A stretch of DNA of 64,000 bases from Ursus arctos (GCF_023065955.2 NW_026622886.1:12100001-12164000); one strand, 5' to 3'; shown: positions 46,030 to 57,411, numbered from the stretch's first letter. Translations and numbers: made by a program. Notes: a model not told the origin generated them from the sequence alone.

Positions 46030-46595
46030 TTAAAACACAGTTTTGAGTTATTTTTCCATTGCTGCATAACAAATTACAAATTCAGCAACTTAAAACAACA
46101 CAAATTTATTATCTCACAGTTTTATAGATCAGAAGTCTAGGCAGAGTCCGACTGGATTCTCTATTAAGGGTCTCCTAAGGCTGAAATCATGGTGCCAGCT
46201 GAGGGTGGGTTTTGGTCTGGACATTTGGGTCCTCTTCTAAGATCATTCATTGGTTGAATTCAGTTCCTTATGATCATGAGATTGAGGTCCCTATTTTGTT
46301 TTCTGTTGTTTTCCCTGACTGGGGGTTTCATCAAGCTCCTAGTGGCCACACTCAAGTCCTGGCCATTCGGTCTCTTCCCTCTTCAAAGCTAGCAGTGGGA
46401 AATCCTCTTTACCTCAAATCTCTCCAACATTAGGGAGGTCTCAATCCCTTTTAATGGCTCACCTGATTAGGTCAGGCCCACTTGGATAATCTGCCCTTTG
46501 ATTAACTTGACATCACTAATTAGTACCTTAATTGTGAAGTTATATCCCATCATATTTACAGGCTCTGCCACACTCAAGGTGAGGGAGCCATACAG
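46030..46595 (-). mobile_element. LTR-like repeat inserted in L1, antisense
   Basis: TTTTCCATTGCTGCATAAC, AAACAACACAAATTTATTATC, CTCACAGTTTTATAGATCAG, GGTCTCCTAAGGCTGAAATC and CTGATTAGGTCAGGCCCACT follow a known old mammalian LTR-type repeat. Family not assigned with certainty. No internal genes. Confidence 0.6.
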
Positions 46596-46609
46596 AGAAT
46601 TCTTTATTA

Positions 46610-47070
46610 ATTAATAAATCTATAGCTAGCTTGCCAAGAGTTATTTTCATAAATGTGTATTAAATCTTATCAAATTTTTGCATCTCTTGAGATGACTATT
46701 ACTTTTTTCTTTTTTAAATATGTGAATTATATTGATTGATTTTTTCAAATCTCATTTGATTATGATGCTACTCTTCTTAAAGAATATGCTAATGTTAGTT
46801 TGAATCATGTGAAACGGCTGCCATTTGACCATATTTCACCTACATGTGGTAATCTATATGGTTAAATCTAATATTTTCACAGATTTTATATCTATTTTAC
46901 GAGAGATACTGATCTATAACTTTTCCTTCTTGAAAATATTCTTGTTGGGTTATAGAACTGAGGGTATTCTTGCCTCCGACAGTGTTAGGAAGTATCCCAT
47001 TTATTCTCATCTCTAGCAGAGTTTGTGCAATGTGGGTATTATTCCATTCCTAAGTGTTTGAATTAATTCA
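46610..47070 (-). mobile_element. L1 antisense, continuation of the split copy
   Basis: Reverse ORF2 text: GTATTAAATCTTATCAAATT, TTTGCATCTCTTGAGATGAC, TTTTGAATGC-like decay, and GAATTAATTCATTGGCGAAG at its end. It continues the 44700-46015 copy toward ORF2. Confidence 0.8.
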
Positions 47071-47424
47071 TTGGCGAAGCTATTTGAGTAGCTGCCAGTA
47101 TTAATCACGTTCGAAGATTCTCTGCCTTCAGATGATAGACAAGGTAAGAAAGCAAGGCTGTAATCTATGATGGTTTTCTGGAGCAAAGTCATGTTGATGG
47201 GAAAAAGAATGAGTCCGTCTACTAGAGAGAAACTCCAATATAAGCAGTTACCAGTCCAACAGTACTCAGCTATTTCAGTATTTTGTATTAGAAATAGGTG
47301 CTCTGCTATTGGTGATCCCTCAGAGAATCTACTTTGAACAAACAAAAACCATGAATCACTTTGACTCAATCCTATATCCCGGTTCTTTTTATTCATTGGG
47401 GACACCAGTTGGGCCACCTTTCCG

Positions 47425-47600
47425 AAGAGGTGTGCCCTTGGGCTCTGATTCTGTCTTGCTGTGCCTCGGTTTTCTCACTGCAAAAAGGGAATCATAAAAT
47501 AATGCATGTCATAGAATTAGGAGGCTTCACTGGGATTGTGGGTTAACCTACATTAGCACAGAGGCTGGCCCACAATAAGCATTCATTAAAAGCTAACTTC
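47425..47600 (+). mobile_element. MIR SINE
   Basis: GCTGTGCCTCGGTTTTCTC, ACTGCAAAAAGGGAATC and GGCTGGCCCACAATAAGC are MIR core and tail. Confidence 0.78.
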
Positions 47601-47689
47601 AAAAATGTTTATCTAGTCCCTGTGTTAGAAGCACTTTGGTTTTTTGGAACATGTCTTCTTAGCAGAAGTAACACATTTGTGGGTGGTAT

Positions 47690-47860
47690 TTCCGAGATAT
47701 TTTAGCGACAACGACACTTTCTTGCAGTTAACTTACCTTTTCTGTTGTTGTTGTTGCCAATTTCACTATGAGATTCTTGAAGAAAGGGACATTGCTTCCT
47801 TCATATTTATACATCCAGTGCCTGATGCAGCACAGGTGCTCAATAATCTCTACTAAGTGA
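47690..47860 (+). mobile_element. L2-type 3' end fragment
   Basis: GAGATTCTTGAAGAAAGGG, ATACATCCAGTGCCTGATGC and CAGGTGCTCAATAATCTC resemble the L2 terminus. A (GTT)n run lies at about 47743. Confidence 0.6.
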
Positions 47861-47864
47861 CCAA

Positions 47865-48200
47865 ATAAAAAGAAAAATCTCAAAGTATCAGTGACAGAGA
47901 TTTATTAAATTATGTCATTATCTTAAGTTTTAAGAACATACGTATTCCTAAAAACTTTGGTTTGACAATTCATCTCCCAAAATTTACTTTTATAAATTCC
48001 TTAGATTTGGGATAACTTGGTATTTTTAATATAGGTGCAAAAATAAGTCATTTTGTTTAAAAAAAGCGACTTTATGAAAGTAATGAGCAGTATTTCATTG
48101 ATACATTTATGAGAGACTAGACATTGCCAGATTATTAATTCCAACCTTAAATATCCTTTTCACTAAAGAAACTTTGAACAAAGAGAATAAATTAAAAATG
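47865..48200. other. AT-rich unique DNA
   Basis: No recognised feature. Confidence 0.4.
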
Positions 48201-48207
48201 AAAGCTT

Positions 48208-48415
48208 GTGGCTCCTGGGTGGCTCAGTTGGTTAAGAGTTCAACTCTTGGTTTCGGCTCAGATCATAATCTCGGGGTTGTGAGAACAAGCCCTGTGTCAG
48301 GCTCTGCACTCAGCACTGAGTCTGCTTGAGAGTCTCTCTCCCTCTCTCTCTGCTCCTCCCACTCGTGCACATGTGCTCCCTCTCTCTCTCAAATACATAA
48401 ATCTTTTTTTAAAGA
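48208..48415 (+). mobile_element. SINEC, older sense copy
   Basis: GCTCCTGGGTGGCTCAGTTG, GTTAAGAGTTCAACTC, TGAGTCTGCTTGAGAGTC and AAATACATAAATCTTTTTTT. Diverged from the young subfamily. Confidence 0.9.
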
Positions 48416-48491
48416 AAAGAAATCATAACATCATGACTAGATTGGTTCTTAAGTATTTTCAGAAGGCAGAGAAATATACTTTCATTTCTGT

Positions 48492-48575
48492 TTATTAGGA
48501 AATATACATCGTTTATCTGAAATTCAAACTTAACTGGGTGTCCTGCATTTTCATTTGCTAAACTGGCAACATGAA
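48492..48575 (+). mobile_element. Single arm related to the MITE at 9081
   Basis: CGTTTATCTGAAATTCAAAC, TTAACTGGGTGTCCTGC and TTTGCTAAACTGGCAAC match the right arm and outer flank of the palindromic element. Confidence 0.5.
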
Positions 48576-48579
48576 ATAT

Positions 48580-51400
48580 GCTATTTTTAAGGATGAACCA
48601 AATCTTGAGCCAGTCTATGTCATACAGTGTTCGGTGGGGGCACGGTTTAAGAATTGCTATTTTTTTCTTTTTGGCCCCAAAATCAGAATGAAAACTTCAG
48701 CTGTTCTGACAGAAAACTAACTCTAAGCAAGGCTTTCGTTTTAAAAGTCAATGAAAAGGGAATACACTTGAAGCTCAATCTTTGAAAATAGTTTTGCTTC
48801 CTTTGTACCTCAAAATGGATTTTTGAAGACAAGTAAACTTTTAGGTAGCAAGTAGGTAGGTATCGGGGCTCCCTGACCAAATTTGCCTTCCAGGATAAAT
48901 GAGAACAGGGAATTGTATACCAACTATGTTCAGGGCCCCGTTTTATAGTCTTAATATAAATCTGTATAAGGCAATGCCATGATATACAAATTCCTTCTTG
49001 AGTGATTAAAGGACCCATAATTCTCTGGCCGCACAAGCCTCTTGGGAGCTTCTTCCGAAGTTTCGCTAGCCCTGGTTTTTAACCAGGTGCACGCTAGAGC
49101 GTGATTTTTTATAACGCTTAACCAATCTGCATTTAGTTTCCCGTATGGAAAGTAGAACTAAGAGCTATGTCCACATATATTACATTACAGGGATAATTAA
49201 AGAAAGGCTGATATAATATGAAATGGATACCAATTTGTTTCTTGGTTGTTCCAAGACACCTCACTTTATTAAAATGGACACTATTATTTATATCCGCTAG
49301 CAAATCCCAGTAGCTGCAGTGATCCCCATTTAGCATCTGCTTAGCTCATGTCCCGGGGCCCAGAGAACAACACAGACAGGGCTAAAGGAAGAAGCTGAAA
49401 AAAGGCCTTCATGATGTAAATCCAATCACCGAAAGAAAAGGAAGCTTCTCTATTCACACTCTTCCAAAATGCTCTAATATTTCAAACACGGGTGGTAGAT
49501 AAAGAAGTAATTTGGTGAACAAAAAGCACTGAACTGTAAATAAGGTGGGATTTGCAGAGAATTTCCAGCTAGGTGTTCCAGTTAGTACAGTATGGGCCAC
49601 ACAAGACCATAACAAATCCAGGTTACAAACGAGACTTAAAAACATAATTAGAACTATGGGAGTGCCTTGATTAAAGGAAAACATACTTTGGTCTGAAACC
49701 GGTAACACTGAAGTTGTACTCAAGGACTTGACTCTTGATACAGGCATACACTGATAACTACAATAACAACCTGCATTAATTAGCAAAGCCCTGTAAGTGC
49801 AAGAACCTAAAATAACCTAAAGTAATTGGCTTTCTAGCAGACCCACACATAAACCTGACCACGTCTCTGGTATGCCACAGCGAGGATTCAATTCCACAAA
49901 CCTACCTTTTTTTGCTTTTATTGAACGAAACCAATTTATTTTTCCATCTGTCCGTGTTACTGTCACCCATCAATGATACATAGAGGGAGGTATGATTCTC
50001 CCACACATGCTAGTCCTTTTAAAATTAAATGGCCCTCTTTTGTATGACTAACAAAAAGAGGAGGGGATGCTACCAACATTTATTTCTCCCATTGTTCCCC
50101 AGGAGCTTTGTCCTGTGGTCCCTACTTATGAAAAGTTAAACCACAAAGTTGGTCAGGCTATTTTGGTTTCTGGTCCATGTGTCTTGGGTAAACAGACTTT
50201 CTCTGCAATCGCTTCCCCGCCCCCCCGCCCCGGGTTTGCAGGGCATTTTGTTCTCTCTTGCAACGGCTGAACAAGGTTTTTCAAAGCAAGATAGAAAAGG
50301 GGGCCAGGGACCTAAACAAGATGACGTGTACTGTACCAACACTCGAAGCGAACACCAGCCTCACACAATCGCGGCTTTATAGAGCACACGTTGTGCAGTA
50401 GTGACTGTTGTGCCGTGCAGAAAAGGGAGGGAACACAGGCGAGGTCCGGTGGGTTGCATTCAATTCTGAGACACAAAGACAACTGGCAGGAAAAAAAGAG
50501 AGAAAATTTCATTAGAAAGAAAAGAAAAAAACCAAAAAAAAAAAAAAATTAACCTCTGCATTGCCCCTGGGTCATAACCATGGATTTCTCTGTAGAAAAT
50601 GCTTCATTCATTGCAAAGGCCCAAACTTTGGCATAATGCTGGTTCCCCATTTTACAGAGTGTCTTTCATCATATGGACCTGAAGGTTCTTAATAAGCATC
50701 TGAATTAGAAAATAGTTGTTGAGAAAAATGAAAGTTAGAAGCCAGATAAGGGGAAAAGCAGTAGGCTAAACTGTTTTCATGCTTTGGAACTCCAGTTTGA
50801 CCACAGCACAGGGAAACATTTTAATGCTTGCTTTCCTGTCTCTTTTCTGGGGCTCCCCTTACTTACAGAAAACCAACTATTAAGGCTTAATTTAAATAAA
50901 AAGTGTACAAATTCATCCTGAGCTGCTCTAGATGAGCCCATCTTCTGCATCTTAAGGCCCTCTGAAGTATGCTCCAGGAGCCAATTTTGTCCTTCTGGAA
51001 ATAAGGGATTGGGCCAATCCACTCGCTGCTTCATCTATTGATCTCACATCTAGGCCACGTCCAAATGGCATTTCCGGTTACCTTAGTGGGCCTTCTGTTT
51101 ATTTGGCAAAATGCAGTTTTCTACTCTTCTACCCATGAGCAAAGGAAGGCAGCTTTTCCCAGTGTCCCATGGTATATGCAAACCACATTAGTAGATAATT
51201 TTTTTTAAATGCCTTAGCCTCATGGTGTGAACAAAGACATAAGAAAGAATATTATGATCTGTCTTATAAACACGTAAGGGTGCTTTCAAGATGTTCTCCA
51301 CTTGTGTAAAGAGTCTTTTTTTCCCTGAAATAGCACAATTTACACAAAGCACTTTCTGAAATAGTACCTGTGACATCGATCTTGCCTCTGCGTGCTTATT
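48580..51400. other. Repeat-poor block, 2.8 kb, possible conserved non-coding DNA
   Basis: No transposon was recognised. It includes a CCCCGCCCCCCCGCCCCGGG tract at about 50216 and an A run near 50535. Exon-like signals at 50103-50187 (a C/T tract, CCCCAG, 28 open codons, donor G|GTAAAC) end in a phase that does not fit the exons at 27740 and 57244, so it is not called coding. Confidence 0.35.
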
Positions 51401-51425
51401 TATGTTAGCCTATATATATACATAT

Positions 51426-51617
51426 TTTTTAAGATTTTATTTATTTATTCGACAGGATAGAGACAGCCAGCGAGAGAGGGAACACAAGCAGGGGGAGTGG
51501 GAGAGGAAGAAGCAGGCTCCTAGCGGAGGAGCCTGATGTGGGGCTCGATCCCAGAACGCCGGGATCACGCCCCGAGCCGAAGGCAGACGCTTAACCGCTG
51601 TGCCACCCTGGCGCCCC
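51426..51617 (-). mobile_element. SINEC, antisense young copy
   Basis: AAGATTTTATTTATTTATTC, GACAGCCAGCGAGAGAGGG, GGGGCTCGATCCCAGAACG and GCCACCCTGGCGCCCC. Flanks TAGCCTATATATA and TAGCTTATATATT are the likely duplication. Confidence 0.95.
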
Positions 51618-51639
51618 TAGCTTATATATTCTTAACCTA

Positions 51640-52510
51640 AAAAGGCCTTATTAAAAATGTTTATTATATTTCTATTATATTTACAGTACATAAAGAAAAA
51701 AAATCAAACAAAAAGCACAAAGAAAAACATAAAAATCACCCATAATCCAATCTCCTGCAGCTATCATTATTAGCACATTGGGGTGGCTTTCCAAACTTTG
51801 TTTCTCTTTCTATATTTTTACATATATTAATCCATACAAACTGTATTTCTGTTTTTTAAATAAAAACTTTGCCATACTTCATATGCTCCCTTCTAACTTC
51901 TTTTGTTCACCAACAACATATCACAAACATCTTAAAATGTTGATAAAAAAATTCCATGTCTTTTAATAACCAGAAAGTATTTCGTTCTATGGTTGTATCA
52001 CAGTATAATCAACCAATCTACCTTATGTTGGATATTTTTGTGATTTCTGATTTTTCACAATTATACACAATGTTGCAATAAACATCCTTGTGCTTACATT
52101 AATTTTTCCTCTAGGATAAACTCCTAGAAATGAAATTATTAGGTCAGGGGATGTGGACTTTTTTTTTAAAGGATTTATTTATTCGTGGGGAGGGCAGAGG
52201 GAGAGGATCTCAAGCGGACTCTACCCTGAGTGCAAAGCTGAAGGGCGGTGGGGGGTGGGGGGGTCTCCATCCCAGAAGCCATGATATCATGACCTGAGCT
52301 GAAATCAAGAGTTGGTGGCTCAACTGACTGAGCCATCCAGGCAACCCAGGATGTGGACTTATTTAAGGTTTTTGATACATAATGCCAAATTGCTGTTCAG
52401 ATGGGCTGCACAAATTTAATCTCTCACCAGCAATGTATGAGAGTGTCTGGTTTATTATAACCTCATCACTACTGGCAATTATTCCATTTTTATGTTGGTC
52501 AGTTTCATAT
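51640..52510 (-). mobile_element. Old L1-type LINE, antisense, split by a SINE
   Basis: Reverse LINE text: AATCACCCATAATCCAATC, CACAATGTTGCAATAAAC, AACTCCTAGAAATGAAATTA, then after the SINE CCAAATTGCTGTTCAGATGG and CACCAGCAATGTATGAGAG. Both halves join smoothly. Confidence 0.78.
52161..52348 (-). mobile_element. SINEC inserted in the LINE, antisense, older copy
   Basis: AAAGGATTTATTTATTCG, ATCTCAAGCGGACTCTACC, CATGACCTGAGCTGAAATC and GACTGAGCCATCCAGGC. The duplication GGATGTGGACTT lies at 52149-52160 and 52349-52360. A G-rich tract (GGCGGTGGGGGGTGGGGG) sits inside. Confidence 0.93.
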
Positions 52511-52739
52511 ACAAAAAATAAATTTAACCCATCTTTGTCAAGGCAGCAGAGGTGAGCCAGAACTCTAACATATCTGTTAATTTCTACCTTTTCTCACAAG
52601 ACCTCTTTGAGATTAAGATCCATAACTTACTGAATTGGAACAAGAAAACTCAGACCTCTAAGAATTACCTATTTTAAGATAGGAATTTTTTAAAATGTGT
52701 GAAAGATGATAACCATGATTAGAAAGAACAGTTTAATTC

Positions 52740-53240
52740 TAACTTTTTTGGAATGTTTAGAAAAGTACAGTGTATAAGCGCCTTTTCCGGCAGCCCAACA
52801 TCCAATACTAGCCGTCGTAACATCTTGATTGCTTTTCTGGGTAATCCTTCATCGCGTGTAGCCATCGTTTCCTCCCCGCATGGGAGGTGAGGGGTGCCCA
52901 CTCCCCACCCCCCACATTGGAGGTGAGGAGATCACAGCCCCCAAACAGGTGCAAGACAGCCGGGGTAGGTCACATGACCCACCCCTGCCAATCAAGTATG
53001 CTCTCCTGGGATTCCCCCTCCTGAGGGGAGGACACATCGTGGAGATGTCAGTGATGACCCTTATATAATGGAGGTGGGCTTCTTACAGCTTGGCCCCCAT
53101 AGTTCCAATGGTTCTTGCTCATTCTAAGGCTGGTCCTTTTAAACAGTCTCCTCCTTATCATTCCCAAATAATTCCTTCTGCTTCAGTTGTCTGAGTCAGT
53201 TTCTGTTGCCTGCAACCAAGAACGCCAACGACATACAAGA
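52740..53240 (+). mobile_element. LTR-like repeat, family uncertain
   Basis: The end TCAGTTTCTGTTGCCTGCAA with CAAGAACGCCAACGACATAC is typical of some old LTR 3' ends. The middle is GC-rich, with GGGAGGTGAGGGGTGCCC partly repeated as TTGGAGGTGAGGAGATCAC. A TATA-like TTATATAATGG lies at 53061. No proteins. Confidence 0.45.
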
Positions 53241-53244
53241 GGAT

Positions 53245-53840
53245 AATGTGATATTTCTCTCTCTCTATATATATACTAAAGATGTGACCGGTAAGTAGTT
53301 TTTCCCCCACCCTTCGAAATTATATCACCCCCTATGATCATGAGGAATGTGTTAAAGTTTGACCCTCGAATGTAATAAATCTGTGTGGAAGACTTCTCTC
53401 CTTGCCTTGAGATATGAAAGTTGATACCCACATCTACTTTGCCTAGCACATTGCAAAATCAGAAAACTGTACTCTTTGCCTCTTTGGTATCTCATTTTTC
53501 ATTAAGGGACTTACCTTATTACTGCAAATATGGCTTCAGAATAGAAAAATACCATGGGACTTTCCTCAGTCTTGCTGAGGTGACCGCAAATAGCCACACA
53601 TCTCTGGAGAGATAAATGGTTTGTGTTTAGAGCCAAGATTGCCTACAAACACATTCTTTTAGCTTTTTCTTCTCCTCCTCTTCCTCTGACTTTTTGTTCT
53701 TTTAAGAGAAGGAAGCCAAAGAAACTGAAAAGCATTTCAGCCCAAGCTCCCAAAGTACATGTCCAAGACTCCTTAGCCAGGAGTCCCCCAGTAAATATAT
53801 TTTACTGGGAGTTTATATTTTCTTTCTACTCAGAAGATAA
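53245..53840. other. Unique DNA
   Basis: A CT/TA run at 53254-53275 is the only simple sequence. No coding signal. Confidence 0.4.
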
Positions 53841-53844
53841 TAAC

Positions 53845-54105
53845 AATAAACATAGCAGTAGTTGATTTACTAAGCAGTTATTGACACTTGACTGTGAAGC
53901 ACTGTGGTATATGCTGTGTCTGGATTAGCTCCTTTGATCCCCACAGTAACCCTGTGATAATAATAATGATGAGTAGTAGTATTGGTCTTACTATTATCAT
54001 CCCATTTTACATATGGGAAAGCTGAGACCAGAGATATAAAAACCTAGCACACTATACACAAGTACAAAATGGCAGAGAGGCAATTGGTCCTCAGCCAGTC
54101 AGACT
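53845..54105 (-). mobile_element. MIR SINE, antisense
   Basis: TTAGCTCCTTTGATCCCCAC, ATCATCCCATTTTACATATG, GGAAAGCTGAGACCAGAG and GGCAGAGAGGCAATTGG are reverse MIR landmarks. A (TAATAA) run near 53957 interrupts it. Confidence 0.78.
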
Positions 54106-54108
54106 TTT

Positions 54109-54350
54109 TTTTTTTTAAGATTTTTACTTATTTATTTAGAGAGAGAGTGTGTGCAAGAGCGGGGGGGGGAGGGTAGGAGAGGAGCAGATGGGGAGGGAGA
54201 GGGAGGGACAGGAAGGAGGAAAGGAGCTCAAGCAGACTCCACGCTGAGCGCAAACGTGATGAGAGGCTTGATATCACAACCCTGAGACCATGACCTGAGC
54301 AGAAACCAAGAGTCTGGAGCTTAACCGACTGAACCACCCGGGCCTGGCCA
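54109..54350 (-). mobile_element. SINEC, antisense
   Basis: TTTAAGATTTTTACTTATTT, a long G/A-rich body, ACCATGACCTGAGCAGAAAC and TTAACCGACTGAACCACC. The duplication TCAGACTTTT lies at 54099-54108 and 54351-54360. It has expanded its GGGA-rich middle. Confidence 0.93.
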
Positions 54351-54364
54351 TCAGACTTTTAATC

Positions 54365-57240
54365 AATGTTTGATTTGTTTGTGCTTCAGAGGTTACAATC
54401 ATATAAAAAGCTTCCCAAACGGTTCTGTTATCCCATCTGAGAAATTCTTCAAAGACTTTTTCTCCTATGAAAGAAAGAATTTGTAGACACCATTTGGAAT
54501 TCCATTTGGAATTGCAAGCCTTTGGAGATGATTGGTACAAAAAATACAAGGTGAATTTTCACTCTTCTCAAATGAATGGGGTGGGGTTTTGCAAATGTAC
54601 GTTGAGTATGAAGAAACAATTGGGCAACAGAAGGCAATTTGCCTGGGGTTTTTGGTGTCTGAGGTGGTAAGTACCCTGCTGGCTTCTCAGGCCTGGGATG
54701 TGACCCAAGGAAGGAGGAGGAATGAGAGAGACCAGGACAGGCATTGGAGGTAACAGTCAGGGAGGCTGGCCTCCTCCAGATCCTCTGCCTTATTTTGCTC
54801 TTAGAAATTGCATCTACTTCTACCCAGTAATTTTCCATTACTGAATTCCAAGCCTGCCATTTGGTGGGCATTGAGCTACCAACGTTTCCTTTCATGGGTC
54901 AGGGCGTTGAAAATGCTGTTGCTGGCTTGGAAAAGAGGGCACCCCACAGTGTCTACTATTGGCTCAAATGCATTTACATTTTTCCCCCTCTCTTTTTTAT
55001 CCCCTGGGGTGAAAGCTTGCAGACAATAACCTTGTCGCCTGTCGCATTCCAGTGTAAAATGTGCTGTTTGCAAACAGATATTCTTGCACAAACCCGAGCC
55101 TCTCATCTTGCCCCCTTTTGCGTTTTCACGTTCTGAGCTGGGAAGTCACCCCTCAAGATGGTTTTGTCTGTTAAATAGAATTGCATTATGTTTTCATTTG
55201 AAATTCCAATGTCAGATGCTTAAAAATTTGACTTAAACACATTGGGTGGAGTTGGTCAAAATATATATATTTATAATTTTGCTATTAGGTATTACGGGAA
55301 AAGGTGGTTTGCTACACGGCTGAACTAGACATAAAATGCCCTGAGCATGGAGAGTAAGCCTTTCCTAGACACACACAGACAAATACATGCACATGAAGTT
55401 TTGCTACCATTTGAATTCCCTCTTCCTTTTTGATTTCTTCCATCACTGATTCAAACCTGCCATTTCATAGTTTAGTTCAGAGAGATAAACAAAATGAAAT
55501 CTTTGAAAAGTTCTCTCTTTCTCTCTCTGTCTTTGATACACAAGAGTCTTAAATTTGGGGCCAGTCCCTCAATAAAAAAAAGATACATCTAACGAGTTTA
55601 GTTACTTAGACCCAGTGAAGATTTGCAAGAAAAACAAACCATGTACAATCATCTTCCCTGGAGTAAAATTTGCCAAAAGCATTCCAAATTCTAAAAACTC
55701 TCTGAAATATCTGACATTTTAAACTGGTTTTAGGCTTTGTTTGTTTGTTTGTTGTGTTTTTTGTTGTTGTTTTGTTTCGTTTTGAGGTGATGATCTGTCG
55801 GGAGAAGGAGCTGCGGAGGAGGAATTAAGAATTTGTACTGTTCATTTCAAAGAGAGTCCATTTGTGAGAAAGCGACAGTGAGAAATCTTCATTTTATACC
55901 AAATTCTGACTTTCCCCAATCTCATGAATTCGAGTTTACCGAAAACAACCACAAAATAACAACCCTGGAGTAAACAGAGCCGCAGAACTGGTCACTCCAA
56001 CTTGGCAATCACGTACTTTAATCCATGTCTCTCGTTTCTACTTCAAGCGACATATTTGGAAACAATGCCGCATCAAAGAAAAATGGAAGTCGAAGAGATG
56101 AGTAACTGGACATTTTAAAATATCTAGGACTTTAGTGTCAGCGTTCATTCCATTTTAATCCTTGGAATCACGTGTTCGTTTATTTCGTTTCGAACATTTC
56201 ATTGTGGACATTTTCAAAATCAGACCAGAATTGCACAGTGCATATCCACATGGCCCGCCAGCCATGTGCTGCAATGAGCGTCTCTCTGTATTTGTTTTGT
56301 GATAAATTGATCCATTCATCCGTCCTTCAGTCCATCAGTCCATTTTATTTTTGGATGCATTTCAAGGTAAGATGTGGACATCGGCAGACTCTCCTACCCT
56401 CGGAACGCTTGGGTCTGCACACCGTTAAGTAGCACTCAATTTTTGTTGCCATTAGTTGGTTTTTAACATACTTTATTTTTGTCCTATATTTTGGAGTTCT
56501 CTACTGACATTATGTCTTTTCCAGATTTTCTTCTGTCTCTTTTGCTATTTTTCTTTCCCCAACTGTCCCTCTCTATGGTTTTCCTTACTCTTGATTCCTT
56601 GTTTCCTTCCTTTCCTTTAGAAACAGTATTTCTTGGGTGGAATGTTACAGGTCAGGGCTGAGAACTGACTTGTGCTTAGTAAAGATTAGGAAGATTCCAG
56701 GCAGCTACCCAGGCTCCTTAAGAGCCTAGTCCTGATCAAATGTGAAGCCCTGGCTTTATTGAAATAGTCAAAGTGTGTCCTGCCTCTTTTCTGACCCCAT
56801 AATAACTAAGGTGATTCGCTTGGAGGTGGTGAAGGCCAAGTGCCTTTCCCAGGCCTGTAAGCTTTTGAAATTCAAGTCTAGGCTTCTATTTCGTGTTTGC
56901 GTCCAACAGCAAGTTCCCAATGGTTTCTGTCCTCTGTCACTGCTGTGTGTGCGGCTATGTGCCAGCACATACATTGTGCGTTGTTCCTGTGTGCACGTCT
57001 CCCCGTCACATTGGGGGCCCCTGTGACCTACAATTCAACATGGGGTTTGTCACCAAGACTCTTTAGACTGTCAGCTTTATTGGTGCCATTTTTTTAAGTT
57101 TGTTTTGTTCTCTATGCTAATAAAGCTTGTCTCTGCCTCCATCAAAGCATATTATCTCTCCCTTTTTTTCCTGTAAGTAAGGCAGCAATCTGTTCTGTTT
57201 AAATGCCTCATCATCTTCTCTCTCCCCATCCCTGTTTCCC
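54365..57240. other. Repeat-poor intron flank upstream of exon B, 2.9 kb
   Basis: No transposon was recognised. A 148-codon antisense frame (54449-54895) is the longest non-repeat frame in the window, but it lacks a domain, a Kozak-like context or splice framing. A strong donor-like GTG|GTAAGT occurs at 54667 with no acceptor that would give a fitting phase. 55730-55790 is (GTTT)-rich. 55800-56420 is unique with many CpGs scattered and may be conserved non-coding DNA. Confidence 0.35.
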
Positions 57241-57243
57241 TAG

Positions 57244-57409
57244 ATTTTTGAGATTGTTGACTATTATGTAACAGATGGCCCGACAGACCTCCGACTCTTT
57301 GCGATGTTGGCCAGCTTGGCTCAAAAACATCGCAGCACTGGAGTAAATTTTCCCAGGCATGGGGCGCTCATGAATTTTAACTCCTCTGCAACAAAGGAAT
57401 TCAAAGGGG
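57244..57409 (+). CDS. Candidate internal coding exon B, degenerate EF-hand-like segment, same gene as exon A
   Basis: Seen: a long C/T-rich tract (57200-57240) ends in CCCTAG and opens phase 0 with ATT TTT GAG. The frame stays open for 55 codons to the donor GGGG|GTAAGA, ending in phase 1. The peptide begins IFEIVDYYVTDG and continues GPTDLRLFAMLASLAQK. Read after exon A it forms helix, loop, helix. The D..V.DG.TD pattern followed by a hydrophobic helix recalls the loop and exiting helix of an EF-hand, but several calcium-binding positions are non-canonical, so calcium binding is doubtful. A second possible donor, GGA|GTAAAT after 57342, would give a 99-base phase-0 exon ending ...KHRSTG; it is the weaker splice site. 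If the intron were read through, the frame would stop at 57442-57444. No repeat overlaps it. Confidence 0.6.
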
Positions 57410-57411
57410 GT

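Noticed and set aside
47013..47417. 134-codon antisense frame
   Set aside because: It overlaps the end of an antisense L1 and shows no L1 or cellular protein features.
50103..50187. Exon-like segment with good acceptor and 28 open codons
   Set aside because: It would end in phase 1 while the downstream candidate exon at 57244 opens in phase 0, the donor is weak, and the peptide has no recognisable features.
54467..54666. Open frames ending at a strong donor-like GTG|GTAAGT
   Set aside because: No convincing acceptor gives an open frame that fits either neighbour; likely a cryptic site.
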